NCBI GenBank assembly: GCA_031277885.1
Contig: JAITLM010000152.1
Location: 1 to 44,564 of the forward strand
Source: Microbacterium sp.
Lineage (GTDB): Bacteria > Actinomycetota > Actinomycetes > Actinomycetales > Microbacteriaceae
Direction of reading: 5' to 3'
Length of the DNA: 44,564 nt
Under the pieces are notes generated by a model. The model had not been told where the DNA came from. It worked only from the letters and a program-made list of their open reading frames with translations, and searched no databases. Of this stretch, positions 7,311-15,106 are shown in pieces; positions within the stretch are counted from its first letter, which is position 1; each line of letters starts with the position of its first letter. The position numbers were made by a program, and so were the translations under genes.

Positions 7311-8816
7311 TCACGACGTCTTCTCGATGTCCGCCACGAAGAACTGCGAGTTCAGGCCGTGCACCGGGTAGCCCTTGACCGAGCTCGACGCGACCACGAT
7401 CTGCGGGGCCAGGAACAGCCAGTCGCTCGCCGCGTCCTCCGCGATCTGCGTGTTGACCTTCTTGAGGATCGCGGTCTGCTCGTCGGTGCTGCTCGCCTGC
7501 TCGGCGTCGGCCACCCACTGCACGACCTGCGGGTTGTCGTAGCCCCAGTAGAAGTTCGGGTTGCCGTACCAGACCAGGTCGCGGTCGTTGACGTGCTCCT
7601 GCAGCGTCGCGGCGAAGTCCTTCTTCTGGAAGACGTTCGTGTACCACTGGTCCTCGGAGATCGTGTTGATCTTGACCGTGACGCCGACCTTGGCCAGCTC
7701 GGACTTGATGAACTCCGCGACCGCCGGGTGCGGGTCGTAGGACGGGGTGTCGAGCGTGAAGGAGAGGTTCGACTGCCCGGCCTCGGCGAGCAGCGACTTC
7801 GCCGCCGCGGGGTCGTACGGGTTCACCGAGGTGAGATCCTCGTACCAGGGGTCGGTGGGCGGGACCATGGATCCGATGAGCGTGCCGCGGCCGTCCCAGA
7901 TCGAGTCCAGCAGTTTCTTGTTGTCGATCGCCTGCGTGATCGCCTTGCGCACGCGCTTGTCGTCGAACGGCGCGAACTTGTCGTTGAAGGCCAGCAGCTC
8001 CTTCGTCGTGGACGTGTTCTCCGAGACCGTGAAGTCCTTGTTGCCCGTGAACTGCTTGAGCGCGTCGGGGCTCTGCACCTGGGTGACGATGTCGACCGCG
8101 TTGGTCAGCAGCGCGTTGGAGAGCGCGGAGGCGTCGGTGAAGTAGGTGAAGTCCACCTCCTTGCTCTTCGCCGCGGTCCCCCAGTAGCCCGGGAAGCGCT
8201 TGAGCGTGAGCGAGGAGCCGCGCTTGAACTGGTCGACCGTGTACGGGCCCGTGCCGTCCTCCGCGGTCTTCAGATCCTTCGCGTCCGTGTTCACGATCCA
8301 CACGTAGGTGAGGTTGTACGGGAAGGAGATCGACCGCGACTTCAGGTGGAAGACGACGGTCTGCGGGTCGGGCGTCTCGACGCTGTCGACGACGGCGAGC
8401 TGCGACTTGCGGGCGGACTGCGAGCTGTCGGCGAGCACGCGCTCGAGAGAGGACTTCACATCGGCGCTGGTCAGCGCCTTGCCGGAGTGGAAGGTCACTC
8501 CGCTGCGCAGCTTCACGGTGTACGCGAGCCCGTCGGGGCTGACCGAGTAGTCGGTGGCGAGGCGGTTGACGACCTTGCCGTCGTCCGTGAGCTGGAACAG
8601 GCCCTCGTACACGTTGCCGTTCAGCGCCTCGGTGACGCCCTGACCGCCGGCATCGACGTTGGAGAGGTTCAGCGGTGCCGAGAGCGAGCCGATCCGGATG
8701 GTCGCGTTCGCGTCGGGCGTGCCGCCGGCCGATCCGGCGCCGCCGGAGCACGCCGTGGCGAGCACGGCGACCACGGTCAGGGAGGCGGCGAGCGCCGCGA
8801 TGCGGGAGAACTTCAT
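7311..8816 (-). CDS. peptide-type ABC transporter substrate-binding lipoprotein (SBP family 5)
   Basis: 501 residues. The N-terminus 'MKFSRIAALAASLTVVAVLATAC' is a lipoprotein signal with the lipid-bearing Cys at 23, followed by a Gly/Ser linker. The family 5 body shows 'LNVYEGLF'-type and 'GLAYTVKLRSGVTFHSGKAL' segments, 'GTGPYTVDQF', and 'RKAITQAIDNKKLL', all standard for DppA/OppA-like proteins. It captures the solute outside the membrane and hands it to the DppBC channel. AAGGA lies about 8 bases upstream of ATG 8816. Peptides are the default guess; the family also binds nickel chelates and opines. Confidence 0.9.
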   Translation of the reverse strand: MKFSRIAALAASLTVVAVLATACSGGAGSAGGTPDANATIRIGSLSAPLNLSNVDAGGQGVTEALNGNVYEGLFQLTDDGKVVNRLATDYSVSPDGLAYTVKLRSGVTFHSGKALTSADVKSSLERVLADSSQSARKSQLAVVDSVETPDPQTVVFHLKSRSISFPYNLTYVWIVNTDAKDLKTAEDGTGPYTVDQFKRGSSLTLKRFPGYWGTAAKSKEVDFTYFTDASALSNALLTNAVDIVTQVQSPDALKQFTGNKDFTVSENTSTTKELLAFNDKFAPFDDKRVRKAITQAIDNKKLLDSIWDGRGTLIGSMVPPTDPWYEDLTSVNPYDPAAAKSLLAEAGQSNLSFTLDTPSYDPHPAVAEFIKSELAKVGVTVKINTISEDQWYTNVFQKKDFAATLQEHVNDRDLVWYGNPNFYWGYDNPQVVQWVADAEQASSTDEQTAILKKVNTQIAEDAASDWLFLAPQIVVASSSVKGYPVHGLNSQFFVADIEKTS

Positions 8817-8866
8817 GGATGGTCCTTCAGGGCTGTTCGGGAGGCTTCGGTGCTGTGGGGCTGGCT

Positions 8867-9607
8867 TCAGTGCGGGTCGGGAAGAGGGAGACGCTCGCCC
8901 GCGCGCACCGGCGTCGTGAGCCGGTTGGAGAGCGGCGGCAGCGGGCAGTTGTACTGGTCGGAGAAGCCGCAGGGCGGCACGAAGGCGCGGTTGAAGTCGA
9001 GCACCACGTCGCGCGTCCCCTCGAGACCCGAATCGTCCTGGACGAACAGGAACCGTCCGGGCCCGTAGGTGCGTGTCTCGGGATCCTCGGTGCGGTTCGT
9101 CGGATCCGCGAACACGAGCAACAGCGTGCCGCCGTCGTCGAAGGCGTCGAGCGAGTAGTCGGTGCCGTCGATCGTGACGGCCAGGTCGCCGGGTACGGGC
9201 AGCTCGCGGCTGAGGCCGTTGTCGCGCAGGTGCTCATAGGGCACGGCACGCCCGCCGTCGACCGGGGTGAACGTCCCGGTCAGGCGCCAGGAGGGGTCGT
9301 AGTCGAAGGTCGCGATGCCTTCGAACTCCCGATTGCGCGCGGACGCCGCGTCCCAGAACCGGAACCCCCGCTCCGGCTCCCCCGTGGTGAGGTGGCGGCG
9401 GGTCAGCTCGGTCACGACGACCGTATCGGGCAGGCCCGCGGACGCCTCTTCGAGCGTCGTGGCGTCCTCGGGGTCCAGCCAACGGGTCTCGATGAGGGCG
9501 AGGTTGCCCTGCGGTGCGGTCACCGCGGCGAGCCGGCCGGCCTTCCACGCGTCATGGGCGGCGTGCGCCGCCGTGGGATCGGCGTCGGGTGTGGCGTTCA
9601 CGGGCAT
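8867..9607 (-). CDS. DUF1684 domain-containing protein
   Basis: 246 residues, no signal or membrane helix. The C-terminal half carries the family motif 'DFNRAFVPPCGFSDQYNCPLPP' with its two Cys, and 'GPGRFLFVQ'. The biochemical function of DUF1684 is not established. A TAGGCT -10 (9614-9619, minus) ends 6 bases before ATG 9607, so the gene is probably leaderless and may head the transcript that continues into the peptide importer (50-base gap to the SBP gene). A role in using the imported solute is possible but unproven. Confidence 0.85.
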   Translation of the reverse strand: MPVNATPDADPTAAHAAHDAWKAGRLAAVTAPQGNLALIETRWLDPEDATTLEEASAGLPDTVVVTELTRRHLTTGEPERGFRFWDAASARNREFEGIATFDYDPSWRLTGTFTPVDGGRAVPYEHLRDNGLSRELPVPGDLAVTIDGTDYSLDAFDDGGTLLLVFADPTNRTEDPETRTYGPGRFLFVQDDSGLEGTRDVVLDFNRAFVPPCGFSDQYNCPLPPLSNRLTTPVRAGERLPLPDPH

Positions 9608-9613
9608 CTCTCC

Positions 9614-9619
9614 AGCCTA
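9614..9619 (-). promoter_or_regulatory. -10 element of DUF1684 gene, leaderless
   Basis: TAGGCT on the minus strand, 6 bases before the ATG. A GGGGG-TTT-CCCCC mini-hairpin (9624-9636) fills the stretch where the spacer would be. Confidence 0.5.
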
Positions 9620-9682
9620 GGTCGGGGGTTTCCCCCGCTCCTCAACGCGCGTCATCCTTCGTCGTATTCCCCGATCGCGCGT

Positions 9683-9735
9683 GTCGTCCCGGCACGACGC
9701 ACGCCGATTTCCGGCCGCGTCGTCCCGGGACGACG
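9683..9735. repeat. two short palindromes resembling joined ends of the dispersed palindromic element
   Basis: CGTCGTCCC/GGGACGACG is a perfect 18-base palindrome (9718-9735). An imperfect partner with the same GTCGTCCC arm lies at 9683-9698. Both match the terminal arms of the 44-base cores at 16285, 37609 and 37671, but without the inner part. Relationship by descent is inferred. Confidence 0.35.
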
Positions 9736-9763
9736 AAAGCCCCCGGCGAACCGAGGGCTTTCG
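9734..9763 (-). terminator. intrinsic terminator of tRNA-Glu
   Basis: On the minus strand a 13-position stem (12 pairs, one mismatch) is capped by a C(TTCG)G tetraloop and ends in TTTCG. It begins 11 bases after the 3' end of the tRNA. Confidence 0.8.
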
Positions 9764-9774
9764 TGTGTTGTCTG

Positions 9775-9847
9775 TGACCCCAGCGGGATTCGAACCCGCG
9801 TTACCGCCGTGAGAGGGCGGCGTACTAGGCCGCTATACGATGGGGCC
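9775..9847 (-). tRNA. tRNA-Glu (anticodon CTC)
   Basis: 73 bases. The acceptor stem GGCCCCA pairs with TGGGGTC (one G-U), with discriminator A at 9775. The anticodon arm is CCGCC-CTCTCAC-GGCGG, giving anticodon CTC for Glu codon GAG. The T arm is GCGGG-TTCGAAT-CCCGC. The D arm lies between. The 3' CCA is not encoded. A tetraloop terminator follows. Confidence 0.97.
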
Positions 9848-9963
9848 GTCTTGGCGATCCGTTTCCGTCTCGCGACAACCGTTCAAGTATGACATGACCC
9901 CCAGCGGCCGCCAAATCGAGCCCGGCTCGACGCGAACCCCGGGTGTGTCGCGCCCGTCAGGAT

Positions 9964-9969
9964 TACCCT
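9964..9969 (+). promoter_or_regulatory. -10 element of the MBL-fold gene, leaderless
   Basis: TACCCT, 6 bases, ATG 9976. The intervening GAGGA abuts the ATG too closely to work as a normal ribosome site. Confidence 0.5.
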
Positions 9970-9975
9970 CGAGGA

Positions 9976-10614
9976 ATGCGCATCACCAAGCATGAGCACG
10001 CGGCGCTCCGCGTCGAGGACCACGGCCAGACCCTGCTCATCGATCCGGGGAGCTTCACGCTTCCGCTCGATGATCTGCACCGCCTCGTGGGCGTCGTGAT
10101 CACCCACGAGCACGCGGATCACTGGACGCCGGAGCACCTGGACCGCATCCTGCGCGCGGCCGCCGGCACCCCGATCTTCGCCCCGGCCGGAGTCGTCCGC
10201 GCCGCCGCGGGGTACGAGATCACCGAGGTCGCCCCCGGCGACACCGTCACGGCGGGCGACTTCACGCTGCGCTTCTTCGGGGGCGTGCACGCGGAGATCC
10301 ACTCCTCGATCCCGCTCATCGACAACGTCGGCGTGCTCGTCGACGACGAGCTCTACTACCCCGGCGACTCCTATGCCGTGCCGGAGGGCGTCGAGGTGGG
10401 GACTCTCGCCGCGCCTCTCGGCGCCCCGTGGCTGAAGATCGGCGAGGCGATCGACTTCGTGCTCGCGGTGAAGCCTCGCCGCGCGTTCGGCACGCACGAC
10501 ATGACTCTCTCCGTGATCGGCTCGAACATGCACCGCGGACGCCTGAAGTGGGCCGCCGAGCAGAACGGCGGGGAGTTCTTCGAGCTGGATCCCGGCGACG
10601 ACCTCGAGGTCTGA
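9976..10614 (+). CDS. MBL-fold metal-dependent hydrolase (UlaG/COG2220-like)
   Basis: 212 residues. The metallo-beta-lactamase metal motif is HEHADH (44-49). Further candidate ligands are the His in 'FFGGVHAEIH', the Asp in 'YYPGDSY' and the His in 'FGTHDMTLS'. The compact N-terminus 'MRITKHEHAALRVEDHGQTLLIDPG' is typical of the small UlaG-like branch, whose members hydrolyse varied phosphoesters or lactones; no substrate can be named. The start at 9976 rather than 9943 is supported by the TACCCT element 6 bases upstream. It converges on the antiporter gene with 76 bases between; no clear terminator is visible there. Confidence 0.85.
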   Translation: MRITKHEHAALRVEDHGQTLLIDPGSFTLPLDDLHRLVGVVITHEHADHWTPEHLDRILRAAAGTPIFAPAGVVRAAAGYEITEVAPGDTVTAGDFTLRFFGGVHAEIHSSIPLIDNVGVLVDDELYYPGDSYAVPEGVEVGTLAAPLGAPWLKIGEAIDFVLAVKPRRAFGTHDMTLSVIGSNMHRGRLKWAAEQNGGEFFELDPGDDLEV

Positions 10615-10690
10615 AGTGGCGGACTCCCCCGTCGCGCGGCTCCTGCCCGCGCCGACACCCCGCCTGCGCATCCGTGGATCGTCCGCACGG

Positions 10691-11863
10691 TCATGGGGAT
10701 GCAGGTGAGCCCTCTGCGCTAGCGGGCGGTGGCGACGATGCGGCACTGCGCCGGGACACGACGGCGACGGCGGCCGAGGACGCGACCACGGCGACGAGCG
10801 CTCCGAGCAGGATCGCAGCCCCCTCCCCCGGCATGAGCGCCTTGGTCTCGACCCCCAGCGCCACCGCCGCGACGGGCACGCCGAGCTGCCCCGCCGACGC
10901 CACCGCCTGCGACCACGGCAGGCCGGTGATGCGGCCCGCGAGGTGCGCGACCACCGCCGCCGCGCCCAGCACGAGCCCGAGCAGGATCATCTCGGGATGC
11001 GTTCCCAGATCGCGCAGGTTGATCGAGGCGCCCAGCCAGACGAAGAACAGGGGCCCGAAGAAGCCCTCGGTCATCCCGAACAGCTGATGCGCGAGGCGTC
11101 GCGGCTGACCGATCGCGGAGAGCACCAGCCCGAGCGTGAAGCCCGCCATCATGACCGAGACGTGCGTGAACTGGGCGATCCCCGCCAACCCGAACAATGC
11201 CAGCAGGCTGAACCGCAGTTCGAGCGCGAACTGCCGTGACTCCGACACCTCGTGCAGAACACGCAGCCGATGGGCGCCCACACGGCGCAGCACCAGCACG
11301 AGCACCACGCCCACCGCGGCGATGCCGATCCCGCCGAGCGCGACGAGCGGCACGCGCTCGGGCTGCAGCACGAGCGGGAGCGCGACGATGCACGCCACAT
11401 CGGCGATCGCGATCTGAGCGATGAGCTGGGCGGCGGAATCGGCCGAGACGTCCAGGGACCGCAGCATGGGCAGCACGAGCGCGGCCGAGGAGGACGCGAT
11501 GAGCACCGAGTAGACCGCCCCGTGCGAGGTTCCGAACAGCAGAGCCGTGCCGACGCCGAGTGCGACGGAGACCGCGGCCACGATCCCGGCGCCCGCCGCC
11601 CCGCGCCCCACGGCGGCGCGGACGGCGGTGTCCCGGATCGGGATGTGCGAGCCGATCACGAGCATGATGAGCCCGAACCCGAGCTGTGCGAGCAGCGTGA
11701 ACGTCGGCTCCGCCGCGTCCACCCAGCCGAACCCGGTCGATCCGATCGCGAGGCCCGCTCCGAGCTCTCCGGCGATCACGGGGATCCTCCAGGCGCGCCG
11801 GGCGGAGAGCGCGGGGCCGGCCAGTCCCACCAGCACCAGCAGCGCCAGGGTCGCGAACGTCAT
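10691..11863 (-). CDS. cation:proton antiporter (CPA2/Na+-H+ exchanger family)
   Basis: 390 residues, about twelve hydrophobic helices with no cytoplasmic Rossmann or TrkA domain. Family features are 'IPVIAGELGAGLAIGSTGFGWVD' after the first helix, 'LGFGLIMLVIGSHI', the discontinuous helix region 'IASSSAALVLPML', and 'GFFGPLFFVWLGASINLRDL'. It would exchange K+ or Na+ for H+ across the membrane. ATG 11863 is preferred to the in-frame GTG at 11869 because TAGAGT ends exactly 6 bases before the ATG. The C-terminus is a short Ala/Ser/Pro tail. Confidence 0.87.
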   Translation of the reverse strand: MTFATLALLVLVGLAGPALSARRAWRIPVIAGELGAGLAIGSTGFGWVDAAEPTFTLLAQLGFGLIMLVIGSHIPIRDTAVRAAVGRGAAGAGIVAAVSVALGVGTALLFGTSHGAVYSVLIASSSAALVLPMLRSLDVSADSAAQLIAQIAIADVACIVALPLVLQPERVPLVALGGIGIAAVGVVLVLVLRRVGAHRLRVLHEVSESRQFALELRFSLLALFGLAGIAQFTHVSVMMAGFTLGLVLSAIGQPRRLAHQLFGMTEGFFGPLFFVWLGASINLRDLGTHPEMILLGLVLGAAAVVAHLAGRITGLPWSQAVASAGQLGVPVAAVALGVETKALMPGEGAAILLGALVAVVASSAAVAVVSRRSAASSPPPASAEGSPASP

Positions 11864-11869
11864 GCGCAC

Positions 11870-11875
11870 ACTCTA
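11870..11875 (-). promoter_or_regulatory. -10 element of the antiporter gene, leaderless
   Basis: TAGAGT on the minus strand, 6 bases before ATG 11863. It separates the antiporter from pepN upstream on the same strand. Confidence 0.5.
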
Positions 11876-11888
11876 GATCCGCCGGTCC

Positions 11889-11935
11889 GCGCAGGCCCGG
11901 AACCCGGGACCCACGGATCCGTGCCGGACCTGCGC
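11889..11935 (-). terminator. stem-loop after pepN, possible terminator
   Basis: GCGCAGGTCCGG can pair with CCGGGCCTGCGC on the minus strand (12 pairs, one G-U), enclosing a CACGGATCCGTG palindrome and a CCCGG/CCGGG element. It starts just after the pepN stop. There is no U-run, so termination is uncertain. Confidence 0.45.
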
Positions 11936-11936
11936 C

Positions 11937-14438
11937 TCAGGCTCGGCGGGCGAGGCCCTCCTGCGCCCCGCGCACCCGGATCGCGCGCTGCTGGTGGTCG
12001 CGCTGCTCGATCACGAGCCGGCGGAGCGCGGCGGGGGCGTCCGGATGTGCATCGAGCCAGGCATCGACGAGATCCGTCGTCTCCGTGTCCGGATACAGCC
12101 CGATCACCAGGCGCCGGGCGATCTCGATCGACCGGTCCGCCCACGCCGCCTCGATGCGCGAGAAGTACTCGGCGTCGAAACCGGCGATGAGATCGCGTCG
12201 CCCGCCCGCCCCGAAGCCGCGGATCGTGGCGTCGAGGTGGTCGTTCGTGAGCGTCAGATCGCCCCATGCGGCGCGCCAGTCGGCGGCCCGCACCGCGGCG
12301 CTCGGCGTCGAGGCCGCAGCCGCGAGCGCGGCGGTCCGACCGCTCGCGGTGTGGTCGCGCAGCTGCTCCTCGGTGATCTCCTCCGCGCCGGCATGACCGG
12401 TGGCGACGAGAGCGGTGAGCAGCTCCCAGCGCAGGTCGGCGTCCATCGGGAGGCCTTCGGGCCCTGATTCGATCAGCAGCGTCGAGACGTCGAGACGCCG
12501 GCGGTCGTCGAAGGCGGCGGCGGCGGCGAACGCCCGCGCCCAGATGAGCTGCGCATCGCTGCCGTGGACAGCGCCGCCGAGTGCCGCCCACGTCGCGTCC
12601 AGCCACGCGGCCCGCGCCTCGGCGACGGCGGCCTCCGGCAGGTAGTGCCCGATCGCGAACGGCGCGTTCAGCACGACGCCGCCGAGCAGCGCGCTGTCCG
12701 TCTCGGCGGGTGCGTGCGCCGCGACGATCCGGAGGTAGCGCTCGACGGCGAGCTCGCCGTCCCGCGTCGCGTTCCACAGCGCCGACCAGAGCAGCGCTCG
12801 GGCGAGCGGATCGGAGAGCGAGGACAGCCCCCGCTCGACGGCCGCCAGCGAGCGCGGGTCGAGCCGCGCCTTGGCGTAGGTGAGGTCGCCGTCGTTGAGC
12901 AGGACGAGATCGGCATCGGGCAGCGCCACGGGAGTGCGTTCCTCGGCGAGGTCGACGGGGATCCGCTCGCGGAGCACCAGCGCGTCGTCCTGCAGGTCGT
13001 ACAGGCCGATCTGCAGCCGGTGCGGACGCGGGTCCGTCTGGAGCAGGACGGCGGTGTCGCCCTCTCCCCGCTCGAGGCTCAGCGTGCTCATGCCGGTGGT
13101 CTGCAGCCACGCCTGCGCCCAGGCGCGCATGTCGCGTCCGGAGGCCTGCTCGAGCTCGACCAGCAGGTCCTCGAGCGTGGTGTTGCCGTAGGCGTGCCGC
13201 GCGAAGTAGCGGCGGGCGCCCTCGAAGAACGCGTCCTCCCCCGCGAACGCCACGAGCTGCTTGAGCACGGCCGCGCCCTTGGCGTAGGTGATGCCGTCGA
13301 AGTTCAGCTTCGCCGCCTCGAGGTCGGCGATGTCCGCGACGATCGGATGGGTGCTGGGCAGCTGGTCCTGGGTGTACGCCCAGGCCTTGCGCCGGTTCGC
13401 GAACGCGACCCAGGCCTCGGCGAACTCGGTCGCGACGGCGGAGGCGTGCGAACCCATGTAGTCGGCGAACGACTCCTTGAGCCAGAGGTCGTCCCACCAG
13501 GTCATCGTGACCAGGTCGCCGAACCACATGTGCGCCATCTCGTGCAGGATCGTGTTCGCGCGCGCCTGCCGCTGGGCGCGCGTCGCGGCCCCCCGATACA
13601 GATACGACTCGGTGAAGGTCACCAGGCCCGGGTTCTCCATGGCGCCGATGTTGTACTCGGGCACGAAGATCTGGTCGTACTTCCCCCACGGGTACGGGAA
13701 GGCGAAGGCCTCCGCGAAGAAATCGAGACCCTGGCGGGTGACCTCGAGGATCTCGTCGGCCGCGAGGTGCTCCGCCATCGAGGCACGGCTCAGCACCGAG
13801 AGGGGCACCACGAGATCGCCACGCCGCCACTCCGCGGACACACGCGCATAGGGACCCGCCGCGATGCAGGTCAGATAGCTCGACAGCGGCAGCGTCGGTG
13901 CGAACTCGACGGTCTGCGCGCCGCCTCGGGTGCGCGTCGTCGCGGGCGACTGGTTCGACAGCACCTCCCAGCCCTCGGGAGCCGTCACCACGACCGTGAT
14001 CGCCGCCTTCATGTCCGGCTGCTCGAAGCACGCCATGAAGCGGCGGGCGTCGGCCGGCTCGTCATGGGTGTAGAGGTACACGCCCCCGTCCACGGGATCG
14101 GCGAAGCGGTGCAGGCCCTCGCCGGAGCGGCTGTAGGCGCCGGTGGCGCGGATGACCACGGTGTTGTGCGCGGCGAGACCGACGAGCCGGATCCGAGCGC
14201 CGTCCCACTCGACCTCCTGCTGCTGCCCGTTCACCTCGACCTCGTGCACGGCCTCGCCGAGGAAGTCGGCCCAGGTCTCCGTCGTGCGCGCATCGAACTC
14301 CAGCGTCGAGGCCACGGGGAAGCCCGTGTTCGCCGGGTCGGCGGCGCCGGTGACATCGAGCTCGAGCCGGATGCGGTGCAGGTCGACGCTCTCCGCTCGC
14401 GCGGCGGTCTCGGTGCGGGTGAGGTTGGCGGAGGTCAT
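11937..14438 (-). CDS. pepN: aminopeptidase N, M1 family zinc metallopeptidase
   Basis: 833 residues, cytoplasmic. It removes N-terminal amino acids from peptides. The substrate motif is GAMEN (265-269). Zinc binding is HEMAH (299-303) with Glu 322 in 'WLKESFADYMG' as third ligand. The beta-sandwich N-terminal domain includes 'ARRFMACFEQPDMKA'; a long helical ERAP1-like C-terminal domain runs from about 500 to the end. Length and layout match actinobacterial PepN. AACGAT (14445-14450, minus) ends 6 bases before ATG 14438, a weak leaderless promoter. A divergent deacylase gene starts 107 bases away. Confidence 0.96.
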   Translation of the reverse strand: MTSANLTRTETAARAESVDLHRIRLELDVTGAADPANTGFPVASTLEFDARTTETWADFLGEAVHEVEVNGQQQEVEWDGARIRLVGLAAHNTVVIRATGAYSRSGEGLHRFADPVDGGVYLYTHDEPADARRFMACFEQPDMKAAITVVVTAPEGWEVLSNQSPATTRTRGGAQTVEFAPTLPLSSYLTCIAAGPYARVSAEWRRGDLVVPLSVLSRASMAEHLAADEILEVTRQGLDFFAEAFAFPYPWGKYDQIFVPEYNIGAMENPGLVTFTESYLYRGAATRAQRQARANTILHEMAHMWFGDLVTMTWWDDLWLKESFADYMGSHASAVATEFAEAWVAFANRRKAWAYTQDQLPSTHPIVADIADLEAAKLNFDGITYAKGAAVLKQLVAFAGEDAFFEGARRYFARHAYGNTTLEDLLVELEQASGRDMRAWAQAWLQTTGMSTLSLERGEGDTAVLLQTDPRPHRLQIGLYDLQDDALVLRERIPVDLAEERTPVALPDADLVLLNDGDLTYAKARLDPRSLAAVERGLSSLSDPLARALLWSALWNATRDGELAVERYLRIVAAHAPAETDSALLGGVVLNAPFAIGHYLPEAAVAEARAAWLDATWAALGGAVHGSDAQLIWARAFAAAAAFDDRRRLDVSTLLIESGPEGLPMDADLRWELLTALVATGHAGAEEITEEQLRDHTASGRTAALAAAASTPSAAVRAADWRAAWGDLTLTNDHLDATIRGFGAGGRRDLIAGFDAEYFSRIEAAWADRSIEIARRLVIGLYPDTETTDLVDAWLDAHPDAPAALRRLVIEQRDHQQRAIRVRGAQEGLARRA

Positions 14439-14533
14439 GGATCCATCGTTCCATGCTCTGCACGTGCGCCGGACGGATGGACGCCCGGCGGCCGGAGCCC
14501 GGTGGCAGGAGCGCTGCGCCTGGAGCGCTGTGC

Positions 14534-14539
14534 CAGCAT
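14534..14539 (+). promoter_or_regulatory. -10-like element of the YbaK-type gene, leaderless
   Basis: CAGCAT, 6 bases, ATG 14546. One base off the TANNNT pattern; no Shine-Dalgarno. Confidence 0.35.
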
Positions 14540-14545
14540 GGTCGC

Positions 14546-15037
14546 ATGACAGAGCAGACCGCCTCCCTCCCCGAGCGCAGCAGGATCGTGCAGGAGCACG
14601 TGCGCGCCGCGGGTCTCTCCTCGCTGGTGCGGGAGCTGCCCGATTCCGCGCGCACCGCCGTCGAGGCCGCCGCGGCGCTGGACTGCGAAGTGGGCGCGAT
14701 CGGATCCAGCCTGCTCTTCCTCGCGGACGGCGAGCCGCTGCTCGTGATGACGAGCGGCCGGCACAGGGTCGACGTCGACCTGCTCACCGCGGCGGTGGGT
14801 GCCGAGACCGTCTCGATGGCACCCGCGGCGACCGTCCGCGAGGTGACGGGACAGGCGATCGGCGGCGTGGCCCCGGTCGGCCATCCCGCCCCGGTGCGGA
14901 CCGTGGTCGATGCGGCGCTCCGCGACTACGCCGTGGTCTGGACCGCCGGCGGAACCCCGCACACCGTCATGCCGATGACCTTCGACGAGCTCGTCGCGCT
15001 CACCGGCGGCGAGATCATCGTGGTCGCCGCGGACTGA
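14546..15037 (+). CDS. YbaK/EbsC-type aminoacyl-tRNA deacylase
   Basis: 163 residues. YbaK fold segments visible are 'AAALDCEVGAIGSSLLFLADGEPLLVMTSG' (with the conserved small-residue strand), 'TVREVTGQAIGGVAPVGHP' (the glycine-rich GGVAPVG loop diagnostic of YbaK/ProX) and 'VWTAGGTPHTVMPMTFDEL'. These proteins hydrolyse mischarged tRNA, usually Cys-tRNA(Pro) or Ala-tRNA(Pro), in trans. The exact mischarged substrate is unknown. Start 14546 is chosen over 14453 because of the CAGCAT element and because the longer N-terminus has unrelated composition. Confidence 0.87.
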   Translation: MTEQTASLPERSRIVQEHVRAAGLSSLVRELPDSARTAVEAAAALDCEVGAIGSSLLFLADGEPLLVMTSGRHRVDVDLLTAAVGAETVSMAPAATVREVTGQAIGGVAPVGHPAPVRTVVDAALRDYAVVWTAGGTPHTVMPMTFDELVALTGGEIIVVAAD

Positions 15038-15106
15038 CGTCGTCCTTCGCGGATCCCGGGGCGCAGTCCAGGAGGCGTCCAGACTCGGTCCCTACCGTGG
15101 AACGGG

